From contig NC_079369.1 in assembly GCF_021018895.1 (NCBI RefSeq), positions 11,665,694-11,729,693 on the forward strand: a DNA stretch of 64,000 nucleotides. Reading direction: 5' to 3'. Of the stretch, positions 31,340 to 43,513 are shown piece by piece; position 1 is the first letter of the stretch, and every line of letters starts with the position of its first letter. The translations under genes and the position numbers were made by a program. This DNA comes from Seriola aureovittata. Its lineage: Eukaryota; Chordata; Actinopteri; Carangiformes; Carangidae. The notes under the pieces were generated by a model. That model was given only the letters and a program-made list of their open reading frames with translations, did no database searches and was not told the origin of the DNA.

Positions 31340-34300
31340 CAAAGCTTCATAGTGGTCATTTTTTCAATGTACTCACATATAGTATACTTGCACAAACACA
31401 AAAAAAAGTTGTAAAGTCTGAGAAAAGGTCAAACAGTCAAGGGTCAAAGTAGAAAAGATCTTTCAAGCATGCTAAAACTCTGTGGGGCTGGGTCAGCAGT
31501 AAAAAAACCTTCAGCTGTGGAGATATTACTGCTTGTCAGACGAGTCATTCTGAGCTGTAAACACAGAGGCAGAGGTCGACCTACCACTAACACCTCATGC
31601 TGTTGTTACCGATTGTTCAAACACATGCTACAAATTTGTCCTTCTCAGATAAGCTTAGTTGAAACTTGTAAACTGAGCTGAGTTGTCTAACATTTGCATC
31701 ACATGACTGTGTGTACGTAGTGTATATATAAGCTACTCTACAATAAATATAGAAATTACATGTGAGAAAATCTGTATAAGAGGGTACTGGTTTATTCCTG
31801 TTGAGTGCAAATGCTGTTACCATTCAGAGGTCAGGTCATCAGGTGTAGACTAATTCAAGTTCAGAGTATAAATTTTCCAGCACTGTTGTCTTGTCTTCTA
31901 TCATATCTTCTGCTCAATTAGCATCCATCTCAGTTGGTTTTCCTCATAGTGTGTTTCCTTGAATGTTCCTGATGAGTATAAAGTTCATTCTTGACCTTGG
32001 AAACAGTTTAGTTTTGCTTTCAAATAGTTTGACAGCAAAAAAAAAAATCTTTACCTCAGAGATACTCTTTTCTTCTATTTCCTTTCTTATTTATTTACAG
32101 TTCTGAAGATGGATATCTACAGTATCATCTATTAACGATTTATTCACTTATTCAATCATAATAAAAATTATTATTTTAAGCAGGTAACAGCGACATGACA
32201 TCAGATGAATCTCAGCCACTGTTATAATGAGGACAAGACAACTCCTTCTGCAGTCTATGCTTATGGCTCCTCTATCAGTGTTGTTGCTAGATAGCTTCCA
32301 GCACCACTGAGTACCATGTCACTGAGCAGCCAGCTAGGAAGTAATTATGAGCCATCTTGGACTGTACTTTGGTTGGAATTCAGCTGCACACCATAAAGAA
32401 TAAGTAAACTAACCCTCTGCTGTGGATACATTTCACAAGGCTGACATCAACATGAATTCTCTTGAACTGTGACTGAAAAGTTCAACTGCCTCCTGGAGGG
32501 AAATTTCAGCTATTCTGTCAGTGAAAACACTGGGACAGGGGCAACCAACAAAGATGGATTGCCGGCAACAAATACTGCCGTCAGTTGCTACATTATTTGT
32601 TGACTTTTTGAATACTAATTGCAAGGAGGAGGTGCTAAAACATAGATAACTTGTCGATGAAGACACACACTACCCTAATGTACACAGCTTTTTTGTCAAA
32701 CTCCCAGAGTGACACCACTGAACAAATGGTCCATGGAGCGGACGGAGACTACCTTCTTATTGTAATAGCAGTTAACTTTATATAATAAGTTGTGAGTCAT
32801 TATCACTGACATACATTGAGGAAGAAGCTGCTTTGGGGTTCTGTGACTAGATGTGTGTGTGTTACACAATACCAACTCTCATGGCTGAGCAGGTGCATGT
32901 CTCTTAGTGGTAAGGTTACAGTATGTGTTTGTGGTAACAGCCATACCCAGACCGTTCCCCTGGAAAAATCACCTGCCACAAACAAACTGATGCATTCTCA
33001 GGTTTCCAGCAGCAACATGATGTTTGCAAAAGAAGTGGATAGTTAATTTGGGCGGCAAAAGCCATCATAATGAGGCACAGAAAAGAGCGCCCCCTGCTGA
33101 TACACAAGAAAAAAAAAACATGCCGTAATACTGAGTTTTCTTTTTGACTGACAAGCTCTTTCACAGGAACACACCACGGGAACGCCACAGCAATATCCAA
33201 TTATCACCAAGAATGTCACAAAATACAATCAACAATGAATTTGTGAGTTATCACTTTGATGAAGACATTTAAAAAAAAAAAAAAAAGAGGTTTTACAGAC
33301 CAACAGACAACCAGGTATCCTGTGATTCCATGACAGCTGTCGGCTACTGTTGTTGTCTTAATATCTCAGTGGCACCAACTAATATTTCACAGAGAAATTC
33401 ACATGTTTGGTTCCTTCATTAATTTCATTCCGTCCATTTTTCATTCAATAAAATTCAACACTAAAAGGGAATTCTTTCCTTCAGTGCTTTGGAGGTAAAT
33501 AGTTGACCAGCTGGTCTGTGTTTTTGATGTTCATTTCCTCTTTCATACCAGTCTCCTTCTTTCTCCCTCTCCATCTTTCTCTCTCTCCATCAAACTCTTC
33601 TGGGTACCAATTAGGGCTCAAAGCTGCTTCAGTGTGTGTGCATAGGTGTGTGTTTTTGCGTGTGTCTCGCTGCAAGTGTGATAGCGCCAGCTCAGACAAC
33701 AAGCTATAGGCTACCTGTCAACAGGCACTTCAATGCTCACCATCTGCTCACACTGCAAAATGGTCTTCATTCACCCACTGCTCACAAATCAACACTGCTC
33801 TCCACAAGAAAAAAGAAAAAAGCACAGTGCCGATTTAGAAAAAAATTGCCTAGTGATACTCAGTGAGACTGGGAAGAATCTTTTGTCAGACCATAATCTC
33901 AATTACTATGTGTGTCTGCATGTGTGCACGAGGGATGGAGGGAAGAAGGGGTTTTCATGAGCATAATTAGTGTGTTTGAATGTTACATGTCTGTTTCTTT
34001 CATCTTTCGTTTGTATGGGTATGTGCTGCAGCTGTGAGCATCTGTGTGCAATTCTACTGCTAAACAATAGCATTCAGTTTCTCGTAAATTGGCTTCTGAT
34101 ATCATTGTGCTTACCAATAAATTGTTTATCTTTCGACACTTTGAAAACTCGTTTAAATGTCTAGCACAAGAGCTAATTCACATCTGCAGTCCAAAATATT
34201 CCTGGTGTAATCAATAATCAGTTGTCCTCTAAAATAAACTTTGATCTCATTTCAATGTGAGGTTTTTAATTAGAAATTGACAACTTAACAAGAACAACTC

Positions 34301-37300
34301 TGACAAATTCATTCTGCCTGGAGTATTATTGCAGGAAGGTCAAGTGTGTACATTTTGCCTTTTTGTGTATCACCTGAAGATGAAAAAAATGAGGTACAAA
34401 GCAAAATGTAACAAAATATGCACCATACAAACTTAACTGTAGTTTTCCACTTCAGCCAAAATAATAAAATAAAAAAAAAAACACTGAAAGGTTTCTGCTC
34501 TCGCCTCTCATTCTACATTTCTCCCTCACACATACACACATTTTCTACCTCCCTTGCTCTCTTTCTGTATAATGTCATGCAGACATACATTGCCGCCAGC
34601 CTTCAGGCCATTGGGACTCAATACAGCCTATATTTATAGAGGGGGCGATCTGTTCAAACATATGTTCCCCTTAACAAAGTCATCAATGTCAAACCCTGCT
34701 CTCTAGGGCTCCACTAATGCTACAATTTGGCTTTGTATGCATAACATTAAAGGCAGCTGGACGGAGAGTCTTGGAGTGAAAACTAATAAGCTACACTGTT
34801 GACCTTCCTGAGTCCCAATAATTACTTCAGTTATAGGTGAAGTATACTTTGGAGAACGTCTGTTTGTGTTGATGTGGTGAAGTGGGACAGATTGTAGCCC
34901 AGAGACTGAAACAACCATTAGCCTGGACAAAATATTATTACCTCAGTGTGTGCTAGATGGTTTTATTTTAATGTTGATATGCTGTGTATACACATGCCAA
35001 AAAATGGTTTGGAGATTTCATATTTAATTGTTAATAGTTCAGTACATCGGTAAGTAAACGGTGTAATGTCAGATGTAGATCTGAGGAATCCAGCACAAAG
35101 TGCAATGTGAATAAAAATGTCAGTTCTGTGTCTTGAAACATAATTAAAGGACGTACCAACATCGCATTGACAGTAAAGTAAAATATAAAAGATTCATAGT
35201 ATAGACTTTATAACTTGTTTATGGCAAAACAAGCCCTGAAATGACCTGAAAAGATGAGAAACTTACTGCACTGTGAGAAGAGCCTTGACACAAAGGCTCT
35301 GCTCAAGGCAGAGGAGTTGGGAAAACTCTTAATCCTCTTGGAAAAACTGGAAAACTCTTTTAAGTCCAAAAAGGTGCAGGGTAAATTTCCCAGACGGCTC
35401 AGCAGAAGGGGTAGATTGGATGAAGGCTGCCTTGAGCCACACTGAACAGCAGATGAGCAGAGAGTCCTTCCACACGAATACAAGGAGAAAGGGTTTCTCC
35501 ACAGGGCCACAGCTGACACAAAGGGTCCTGTTCTTGCCTGGCAACACCTTCAGCAGGTCAAACTCGGCCACGGGGGGACACGAGACAGGTGGGGAACTGT
35601 GCTGAGCCAGTGAACATAGGCGTCAGTGGATAATGTAAAGAACCTGTTGCAACCATGCAAAGGTGAATGCTGAGGTGGAAAACAAAGAGAAAGACTAGCC
35701 AAACAATACCAAAAAGTAGGTCTAGAATTTACTGATGTAGAAATGGAAATAAGACAATACAGTGCTAGACAGAGACAAAACTGAGATAGACAGAGACACA
35801 TAAACAGATGCAGACTAATTAAAAAGGTACACAGACACAGCTTTACTTGAGTGTGTAGAACTTCTGAAATTGAAGAACACCTGAAAGTGTTTTCTTTTTT
35901 CAGATGTTTTTATTGGACAACACCAGGAAGCCACACATGCAGAACAGAATCATCACAGCCATGACAATGACAGGGTATAAGGATCATATAGCCTAGAAAT
36001 CCTATAGAAAAGGTGCAAAAGAGGATGACGGTGTCAAAGTCCCACGCAGTTTCTTCAACCAAAGAAGTTGAGCATTACCACCAGTCCCATCTGTAATTCA
36101 TCACCCAAAATGATAAAATTCTTCCAAACCCTTTCACAAGACATTCAAACCACACAAATAGGACAACACAACCACACAAAATACACAAATACTCACATTT
36201 CCTGCCATAACATTAACAAAATGACACTTCCAGGACATTAAATATCTTCAGTTACTTAATTGTAAGTGGCACTACAGGACTCACGGGATTGTAGTTATTA
36301 TTGTAAGTGTTGCAGTAGTGACTTTAAAGTGCATCAGCCATAGGGTTGGATTTAAAATAGTCATCGTTGATTCTGTCCATTTTTTTTGACAGCAGATGGC
36401 TTTTCATATCATTAAATGACAGGTGAATTTGATGGGGAAAATCTTTACTTAGGGTTTTATCAGCACACACCTTATTCCCTGCTAATAGCACTCTGGCTCA
36501 CTCTCGTCTCTTTTAGTTCAAGCACTTAAGTGAAACTATTTACATATTCCCACAGGAGGACTCTGTTAAAGAGCTGATGCTTTCATTTTGTCTATCCATC
36601 TCTCCTTTTTCGTCCATTGCTCCATTTTCCCCCCATTAATACGGCTCCCCTCGATATTGTATGAAAAAGTATGGAGTAAATTATTCCTGCACACTTTGCA
36701 GTCAGCCCCCGCTGCTTCTACTACAGAGTACAGCTGTGGAGAGGACACAGGCAGTGACTGCTCTTTCTGAGAAACCAACCACTCTTAAAAAAGCAGATTT
36801 AAAGAAAGTTTCTTTTATATTCTCCTTTCTCTTTCTCCAAAGCCACATAGAGAAATAATATAAAACCTCACAACTTTTAAAGCTCTGTATATCAACATGA
36901 CATCCACAGCCCACGGGCCTTGCATAAACTTATGGAACAGCATCCGAACACTTGATGACCAGATTCTCTCCAAGGACTCTCGCTCAGTCTCTTATTCTTT
37001 CTTCCAAGCCTCAGTTCAGCTACCCAGGCAAGTTCACGCTGAGCATGGGCCACTTTCTGCCTCATGCACCCCATGGCAGTGCTATGCATTATGTACGCAT
37101 CTCTCTGTGGATAGTGTGCTCAAAATAATGCCCCCTGCCTGACCTTGTTATTGGAAAACCTCTCACAATGAATAATGACAGACATCATGGTGCCAAATGT
37201 CCCGTGCAGGACATTGTAGGCATTTTTCTATTAACAGGAGGGGAACAACATCTGTTTGGCTGCTGAAAGCAGCGCTGATTAATCAGTCTCACAAACACAC

Positions 37301-38817
37301 CTCATCTTAAAGTCACAGTCAGCCATTTCAGAAATGCACTGAGGGTGAGTTTAATACAATGTCGATCAAATGCCATAAACACTGGCACTAATGGCTAATC
37401 CAATCATAAATAATCAAAAATAATAGCAAAGGTATGACGGTAAATGACAGGGGGGAAAGATCTTGTTCCTATCACACTGCTCGGCTGATGACTGTACCTT
37501 TAATCATGATTTGGCTCTGAAGCAGGGCGCTGGTCTATGACTACTCTGAAGGACACTCAGCCTGATGCAAAGTCCCCATGAGGGGAGAAAATTGCAGACA
37601 TTTTAATTTAATGCCTCAACATTCATCAAACTTAAAACTTGCTTAAAGATTGCAGTGATGCTGAGAGTAGAGGTGGAGAGGGTCCATCTGACCCTTAAAG
37701 GTCCCATATTTTAAATTTTTCTAGTGTTTTATATTCAGCCAGTTTTGATCTCTGAAGAAGATGCATTGCAGTTTTAAGTACCAAAAATATAATTTTACAT
37801 CTCATCTCTCATGCTTCTCTCACTACCTACTACAACAGACTGTAGCCTACTACTGTAGCTTGGTAAAACTCACTGCTAAATGCAAATGTCGATGGTCAGT
37901 CATTGCTGAAATGAGCCAAACAAATACCCAAATTCGGACTCTATTTCACAAAAAAAAAAAAATCAACCTTCAGCCACTGGTCTCTAATGTTACTATCCAT
38001 CAGAAGTCTGTGCAATGATATTGTCTTACTGACATCCAACTACTGCACAGCATTTCCTCAAGATTTGTCTGTCTTGTAGCTTGCTAGCTCAGAGACGGAA
38101 TGACGGCTTGGTGTGGTGTTGTTAGTTAACCTGATAGGTCAGGTCATATCACCTTTTTCAGAGAGAGGGGCTAAGTCGACTGTACAGTCTGCATGTTAAC
38201 AGACGCCATGCCCTGACACCTCCTCGGTGGAAGTCGTTTTCACAAGCCTTATTTTGAATGAAGGCATTTAATACAAGTCAAAAATGTGAGAGGATTTCAT
38301 TTCGTATTCCTGAATAAATCTGCGGGGGAAGGATTGTGGAGGGAGGAACTGACATATGAATGGAGAGGAGAAAATGTATGCCTCGAAGAAGTAGACTGGA
38401 GAGAGAGAGTGAGCAGAGAAAGAGACAGAGGAACGGAGGGATATGTGGGTGCAAATAAGCATAAGTCATTTGGAGTAGCCTTCCCTATTTCAAAAGAACA
38501 ATCTCTTCCATCTGACAGGTAATGATAGTACTGCTTTCAGCATAGTTTCCCTCTCACCAGAAACACCATTACTTTCTAGTTTTTTCCTGTGTCTAACTGG
38601 GGTTCACTACAATGGAAACCAGTAAAGCTTTTGTGTGAGGTCAAACAACAATGTAGCTACTAGATACGGGATGGAAAGGGAACTTTTCAAGTTATCCAAC
38701 TGTGAAACTCCAAAAGACAGAAAATGAACTGTTTTCAAAATATAAATCCATAATAAAGAACCAAGCATCAACTTAATAACACAGAGGATCAGATTTACTA
38801 AGAAAACAATGCAGTGC
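31340..38817. other. intergenic, no gene recognised
   Basis: Mixed AT-rich and complex sequence. Candidate regulatory blocks are 34200-34340 (TTTTTAATTAGAAATTG) and 37250-37450 (GCTGATTAATCAG, CAATCATAAATAATCAAAAATAATAG). One exon-like open stretch on the - strand at 35263-35620 is listed separately. The remaining open frames have no domains. Confidence 0.6.
35263..35622 (-). other. exon-like open stretch with one stop, unrecognised
   Basis: On the - strand a frame with coding-like composition runs from about 35622 to a single TAA at 35329-35331. It then continues in the same frame to a consensus donor (TGCA then GTAAGT, GT at about 35262). It includes phrases such as EFDLLKVLPGKNRTLC, FVWKDSLLICC, GKFTLHLFGLKRVFQFFQED and, after the stop, EFSQLLCLEQSLCVKALL. 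I do not recognise the family and found no companion exons. It could be a decayed exon, a processed fragment or chance. Confidence 0.2.
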
Positions 38818-38889
38818 AAATGGCCACAACTCCGGAATTTTTTGCTTTTGCGTTTCCGGCGACATTTAGGCCCTATTGATTTGATTTGA
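38818..38889 (-). repeat. 72-bp inverted repeat, left copy
   Basis: The reverse complement matches 43442-43513 with about two mismatches, and no similarity continues on either side. Both copies read through the same frame as KSIGPKCRRKRKSKKFRSC (this copy on the - strand). I do not recognise the family. Confidence 0.85.
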
Positions 38890-39769
38890 CACGGAAAACA
38901 CATCTGTTTTTGCCTACTTTTCAAACGGGGAGAATTTCCCATGCAAAACTGACCGTTTAATATTACGTGACCATAATAAACCTAGCAGATTTTTTCTTTG
39001 ACAAAATTATGTTTACGGTCAGTATTTCTCACCAAAACACAGTGTGTATCCTTGAGGCCTATCGAATGTGTTGAGTGCATTTTCTTCATCAGCCAATTTG
39101 TAAAATAATTTATATCGTGCAATGTTTTCAGCGTTTGCTAGTTGAAATCTTCTTCTTCACTGACCTTGCAGGGGCATGGCTATGATTGTTGGTATGTTAC
39201 TGCCACCATCTGTGGTTCCGTGGAATAGCACGAAATCGATGCCAGGATGTAAAAAGCGCACTGTTATTACTAGTGGTGAAAAACAAATACCTTTAAATAA
39301 ATATGCAAACGGTTACTAAAATGAAATGCAAACTATGTGTCTGCTTAGTAAATACAATGGATGGGCATAAAGTGTCTAACTTTAAACATAAAGGCAAAAG
39401 CCTTGGTAATGAATTCTCTTTGGATTGCACTGATACCGGTGGGAATCTATGTTCTTCAGTCCACTTACAAACACCAACACACCTGTGTACAGCATGGCCA
39501 GTACAACAGCGAGTTACAGTCTATTTTCTCCAACAGCAAGGAGGCTCTGCTGGAGTTACATCCTCCTTGAACCCCAGAGGACATAAAGCATCAAATATCC
39601 CCAGTGATTTTGGATAACATCCCCCAGAGGTGAGAACACCAGTTCAGTTATGCAAAAGGGGGATGACAGGTAGGATCAGAAATTCCACCTAAAGCACTCA
39701 GATCTGTTATTATAAAATGATTGGAAAAGATAATGGTTCAAAACCTCAAAGCAGCAGGAAACACACAGG

Positions 39770-40740
39770 ATCTTTTTTAATTTGCCAACAAACAAGGTCG
39801 CAGCATGGAAGATGCAGTACTTGTGCATCTCATCTCCAAACACCTCAACAAATGTGAAACCACAACTCTATTCCTGTACTTTTCTTCTACATTTAATACA
39901 ATTCAGTCTGATTTTCTCCTATCTAAAATGCCTCAGTTACAGTCACTCAATCCAAACCTCATTCACTGGTACAACTCCTTTCTCAGAAACATAATATAGT
40001 TCGTAAAGGGTAATTCTGACCTGAACTAATGTTGGAGTGCCTCAAGGATGCATCAGCTCACCTGTTATTTACATTGTACACTGCTGACTGCATCACCAGT
40101 ATATTTAAAAAAAAAAAAAAAAATACTGATGATTCCACCTTACTGTCTCTGCTGACGGACAGTGATGACCCCAGACTGTGCCAGTGTGATATGATGGTGA
40201 TGGTTAACTGAATGGTGTGACAAAACACCCTTATTATAAAAACAAAAAAGATAGGAAATTAATTCTGGCCTTCCTCCTGATTGTCAGCTAGTCTCTTCAT
40301 ACAAATACCTGGGTGTTATGATAGATGCCATCCTATGGGGGATTCCTCATATAGAATTTATTTGTAAAAACATACAGCAATGCATTTAATTTCTTCATAA
40401 GCTTAGACCTTTTGGAGCCTGTAGCCAGACGTTCTTGTTTTCTTTAATTCAGTTATGCAAAGTGCCATGCTGTAATGCAGCCTGTCTGTGAAACTTGAAA
40501 CTTAACACTTAACTATAAAATCAACTCTGAATCGGTTCAAGGACTACTGGTCAACCTTTGGAACACTCTTTTCAAGCAGCCCACCACAAGAGCATGCTCA
40601 GATTTCCTAACAGAATCTCCTCTGGCTCCTTGCATGTCTTAAATAGAGAAAACATCGTCTCCCAATTTAAATGTAAAAGGCTGAAGAACTATTTTATATG
40701 TCAGTCTGTACTGTTGCTTAACCAAGACCAATGTGTTGCT
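39770..40740 (+). mobile_element. decayed non-LTR retrotransposon (CR1/L2/Rex1-like) reverse transcriptase fragment
   Basis: Reverse-transcriptase blocks appear in order but in shifting frames. They are FANKQGRSMEDAVL (39783 on), then LYFSSTFNTIQ where the catalytic Asp of the usual DFSSAFNT is Tyr, then NPNLIHWYNSFL. Next come GVPQGCISSP with a frameshift into LFTLYTADC (40033-40085), NTDDSTLLSLLTDSD replacing the FADD box after a poly-A slippage run (about 40107-40122), YKYLGVMID (about 40301), and a C-terminal FKCKRLKNYFICQSVLLLN. The 5' half (endonuclease) is missing. Several stops and frameshifts make it non-functional. Confidence 0.82.
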
Positions 40741-43441
40741 AATTGAAATCTGAACCCAGAGAACATGATGTGTTATGTATGACTACGGAAACTGTCATAT
40801 GTCTAACTGTACATTTAATCTCTGTCTAAACCTCATAGATGGAACTGCCTTAGGATGCAAAACTTTAGTATAAGCTGACAGTAAAGTAGTTTCATATAAA
40901 TCTGGCCCTTAATATCAAAAGTTTTAATGGAACTTGTTGGAGCAGCAACATCTAAACAGTGTTGGCTGCAATTGGACCACTGTTGGGCAGTAAAAAAAAA
41001 AAAAATACATCAGAACTTTAAGACACAGAGAGACAAAGATTTAGAGAGGACAAGTGTAAATGCCAGGAGCTGGTGGAAGTAAACTCAGGTATGGTTCTTA
41101 CTTCTAAACCTTAGCTATTATGCCTAATCAACTGCAATGATGCTATGTTTGCCACCATTTAAACATCTACATATTTGCAAACTTACTTCTATATCCTTGA
41201 TATGTTACTCACTAACTGGAACTTGCATTAAAATGAAAAAGAAACAAGCACTGAAAAAGTTTAGTAGTCTGTAACCCATGTTACCTTAATCCCTGGGCTA
41301 CAGTGCTTGACCTAAAATCGATAGTTCTTTTTGCTAAAACCACGGAGATATGGCCCAACTAATGAGTATATCTCATCCTCTGAAGGTGGCTTTACCTCTG
41401 AGAAATATTTCTGTGAAAGACCACTGCTGCCTCTCTTGCTCATTTAATCCCAACAAACACTTTACTATGGGCATTATGTAAAGAAGATGATCAACATCAA
41501 ATCGGAAATTCTGTATAACTACATTGTCTTTTCCCTTGTCTCCATCTCTTTCAATCAGAAATTCATGATGCTCTGGCTGTCTTCTCTCCGTCTCCCTCCA
41601 TTTCTGTTTCTGTCTGTCCCTCCCCTCAGGCCAAGATGCCTCTGTCCAGGGAACAGGCTGTTTATGAGCATCCCCACTGGAAACCCACTGATAAATGTCA
41701 CTGTCTGCAGCGAAATTAAACATTTAGTGAGAGTCCTTGGAAAGGGCTCAGGGAGAACAGTAAACTAGCATAACCGCAGGTTCTCTGCTTTCTTGTTTTC
41801 TTTTCATGTTTTTTAATTAAGACAGGGTTTAACAGAGCATCAGCGTCCACCAGTGCTGGCTTGCATTTCCTCGTCCTCCTCCCGAGTTTTGTCGTGTTCA
41901 AGGAGAGAGCAAGGAGGAGACCGGCTGGAGAGGGACTGCGAGCCAACTGCTTCCTACTTTTGAACAAAACTCATTAACGACAGTTAGTTATTTCAGATTT
42001 GTGCTTTTTTTCTCCATTCATCCCGGAAATGGCTTTTGTTGAGTATCTGTCACCCACGCCCTTTCGTTTACTGCATTTGCATCACAAAGAATAAAACACA
42101 TTTTCATAGGCGGCTCCTTTCCTGTTGTCTACAGATCTGAGTGTTAGACTAATGGTCTAGGAACATTTCCTTGCTGCAGATGCATCCCAGCACCCACCGC
42201 AGCCATTTAATGGCTCAGTCTGCGCCTAGCTTTTATGGCCACAAATCTTAAAGAGGCCCTTTTCCAGAATTACTGCACATTGAGGTGTGGCAGAGAGGCA
42301 GGATGAGAGCTCTCGGGCGTTTTAGGGGGACAGGTGTTTTATGTTCTGTGTGTGCATGTGCACATGCACAAATTTGCCAACGAGTGCGTATGTGCATGTG
42401 CCCGTTTGTGTGTTTCTTGCGTTGTCTGTTGAAGGCCTGACAGAGGTAATCACTCAGTGAGATGGAGGGATGAAGCAGCTTTAAACGCAGACTCTGTTTT
42501 AGGCTTCACTGCATAACCAAATAACGCTCTGTGTGTCGCAGAGGCTAATAAGGCGTATTCCTTTTCCGAGCAGCTCAAGGGGAAAATAGCCTTCCTGCTT
42601 TGAAAAAAAAAAAAAATACTTTTACCAGATAAAGACTTTTTTTCGTTTTTTCTTCTAAGCTGACAAATAAATTGCATGCAATTTTGATGGTTTTTCTTCC
42701 TTTGCGTGCTGTTGGGAGTGGAAATGACACATTTCACTGCCCCTGCAATGTCTTCATATGGGTATTTATCAGCCCCAGTGACTCCTGGCTGTGTTAATAA
42801 TCCCATAGCACTGGTGTAATGGATTCAGCCAAACCCCTGCTTTATCCCAGGTATCCTCCCTTTCTCCCAGTAAATCCACAGATTATTACAGAAAATACTT
42901 TTTCTCTCTTATACTTGTTCTGTCAAATTAGCTCTTTTAGCATCCCGGCCCTTTGGAGGAATTACAGGACTTACTTGGTTTTTGCTGAATGCAGGATAAT
43001 CACTGGTTCACTGTGGGGTTTTAGACTTGGGGTTTTAGAAACGAAGCTCAATCAGTCTCCCTTCTTTTCTTTTTCTGTCTATCTCGCTGAGTTTAAAGCC
43101 TCCTATTTTTATAGATAGATCCTATGAGTAAAGGCTACATGTGACACAGTTAAATTGTTCAACTTCATATTGCTAAAAAGGGGTGCCTTTATTGTTTCCT
43201 CATTTTTTTGCATGTATATTTCTGTAAATTATTTATTGGGGATATTGCGTACTTTACTGCAGGACAGCAACATGTAATGTCTGGGAGATGGAACACAGGA
43301 AGATGGAAATTATAGAGCCTGAACTGTGTGTTAAACAATTCTAACTGGATTTCAATAGGCCTTCTCATGTTTGACATAATATAACTGACAAAAGTTAAAG
43401 AGATTATCTTGCTAAAACAAAATTATTTTATTTATGATTTA
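40741..43441. other. intergenic; best candidate regulatory block of the window
   Basis: No gene recognised. 41780-42330 is complex sequence with TTTTTTAATTAAG, ATTTGCATCAC (octamer-like), CATTTAATGGC and CTTTTATGGCC words and few repeats, the look of a developmental enhancer. 42440-42800 is similar. The 116- and 118-codon - strand frames overlap these blocks but show no domain. Confidence 0.5.
42351..42370. repeat. perfect 20-bp palindrome of alternating purine/pyrimidine
   Basis: TGTGCATGTG followed by its exact reverse complement CACATGCACA. It contains NdeI-like CATG cores and could form a cruciform or Z-DNA; no function is known. Confidence 0.9.
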
Positions 43442-43513
43442 TCAAATCAAATCAATAGGGCCTAAATGTCGCCGAAAACGCAAAAGCAAAAAATTCCGGA
43501 GTTGTGACCATTT
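43442..43513 (+). repeat. 72-bp inverted repeat, right copy
   Basis: Partner of 38818-38889 in the opposite orientation. One mismatch leaves the shared frame synonymous (CGG/CGA), the other changes Gly to Asp. Confidence 0.85.
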
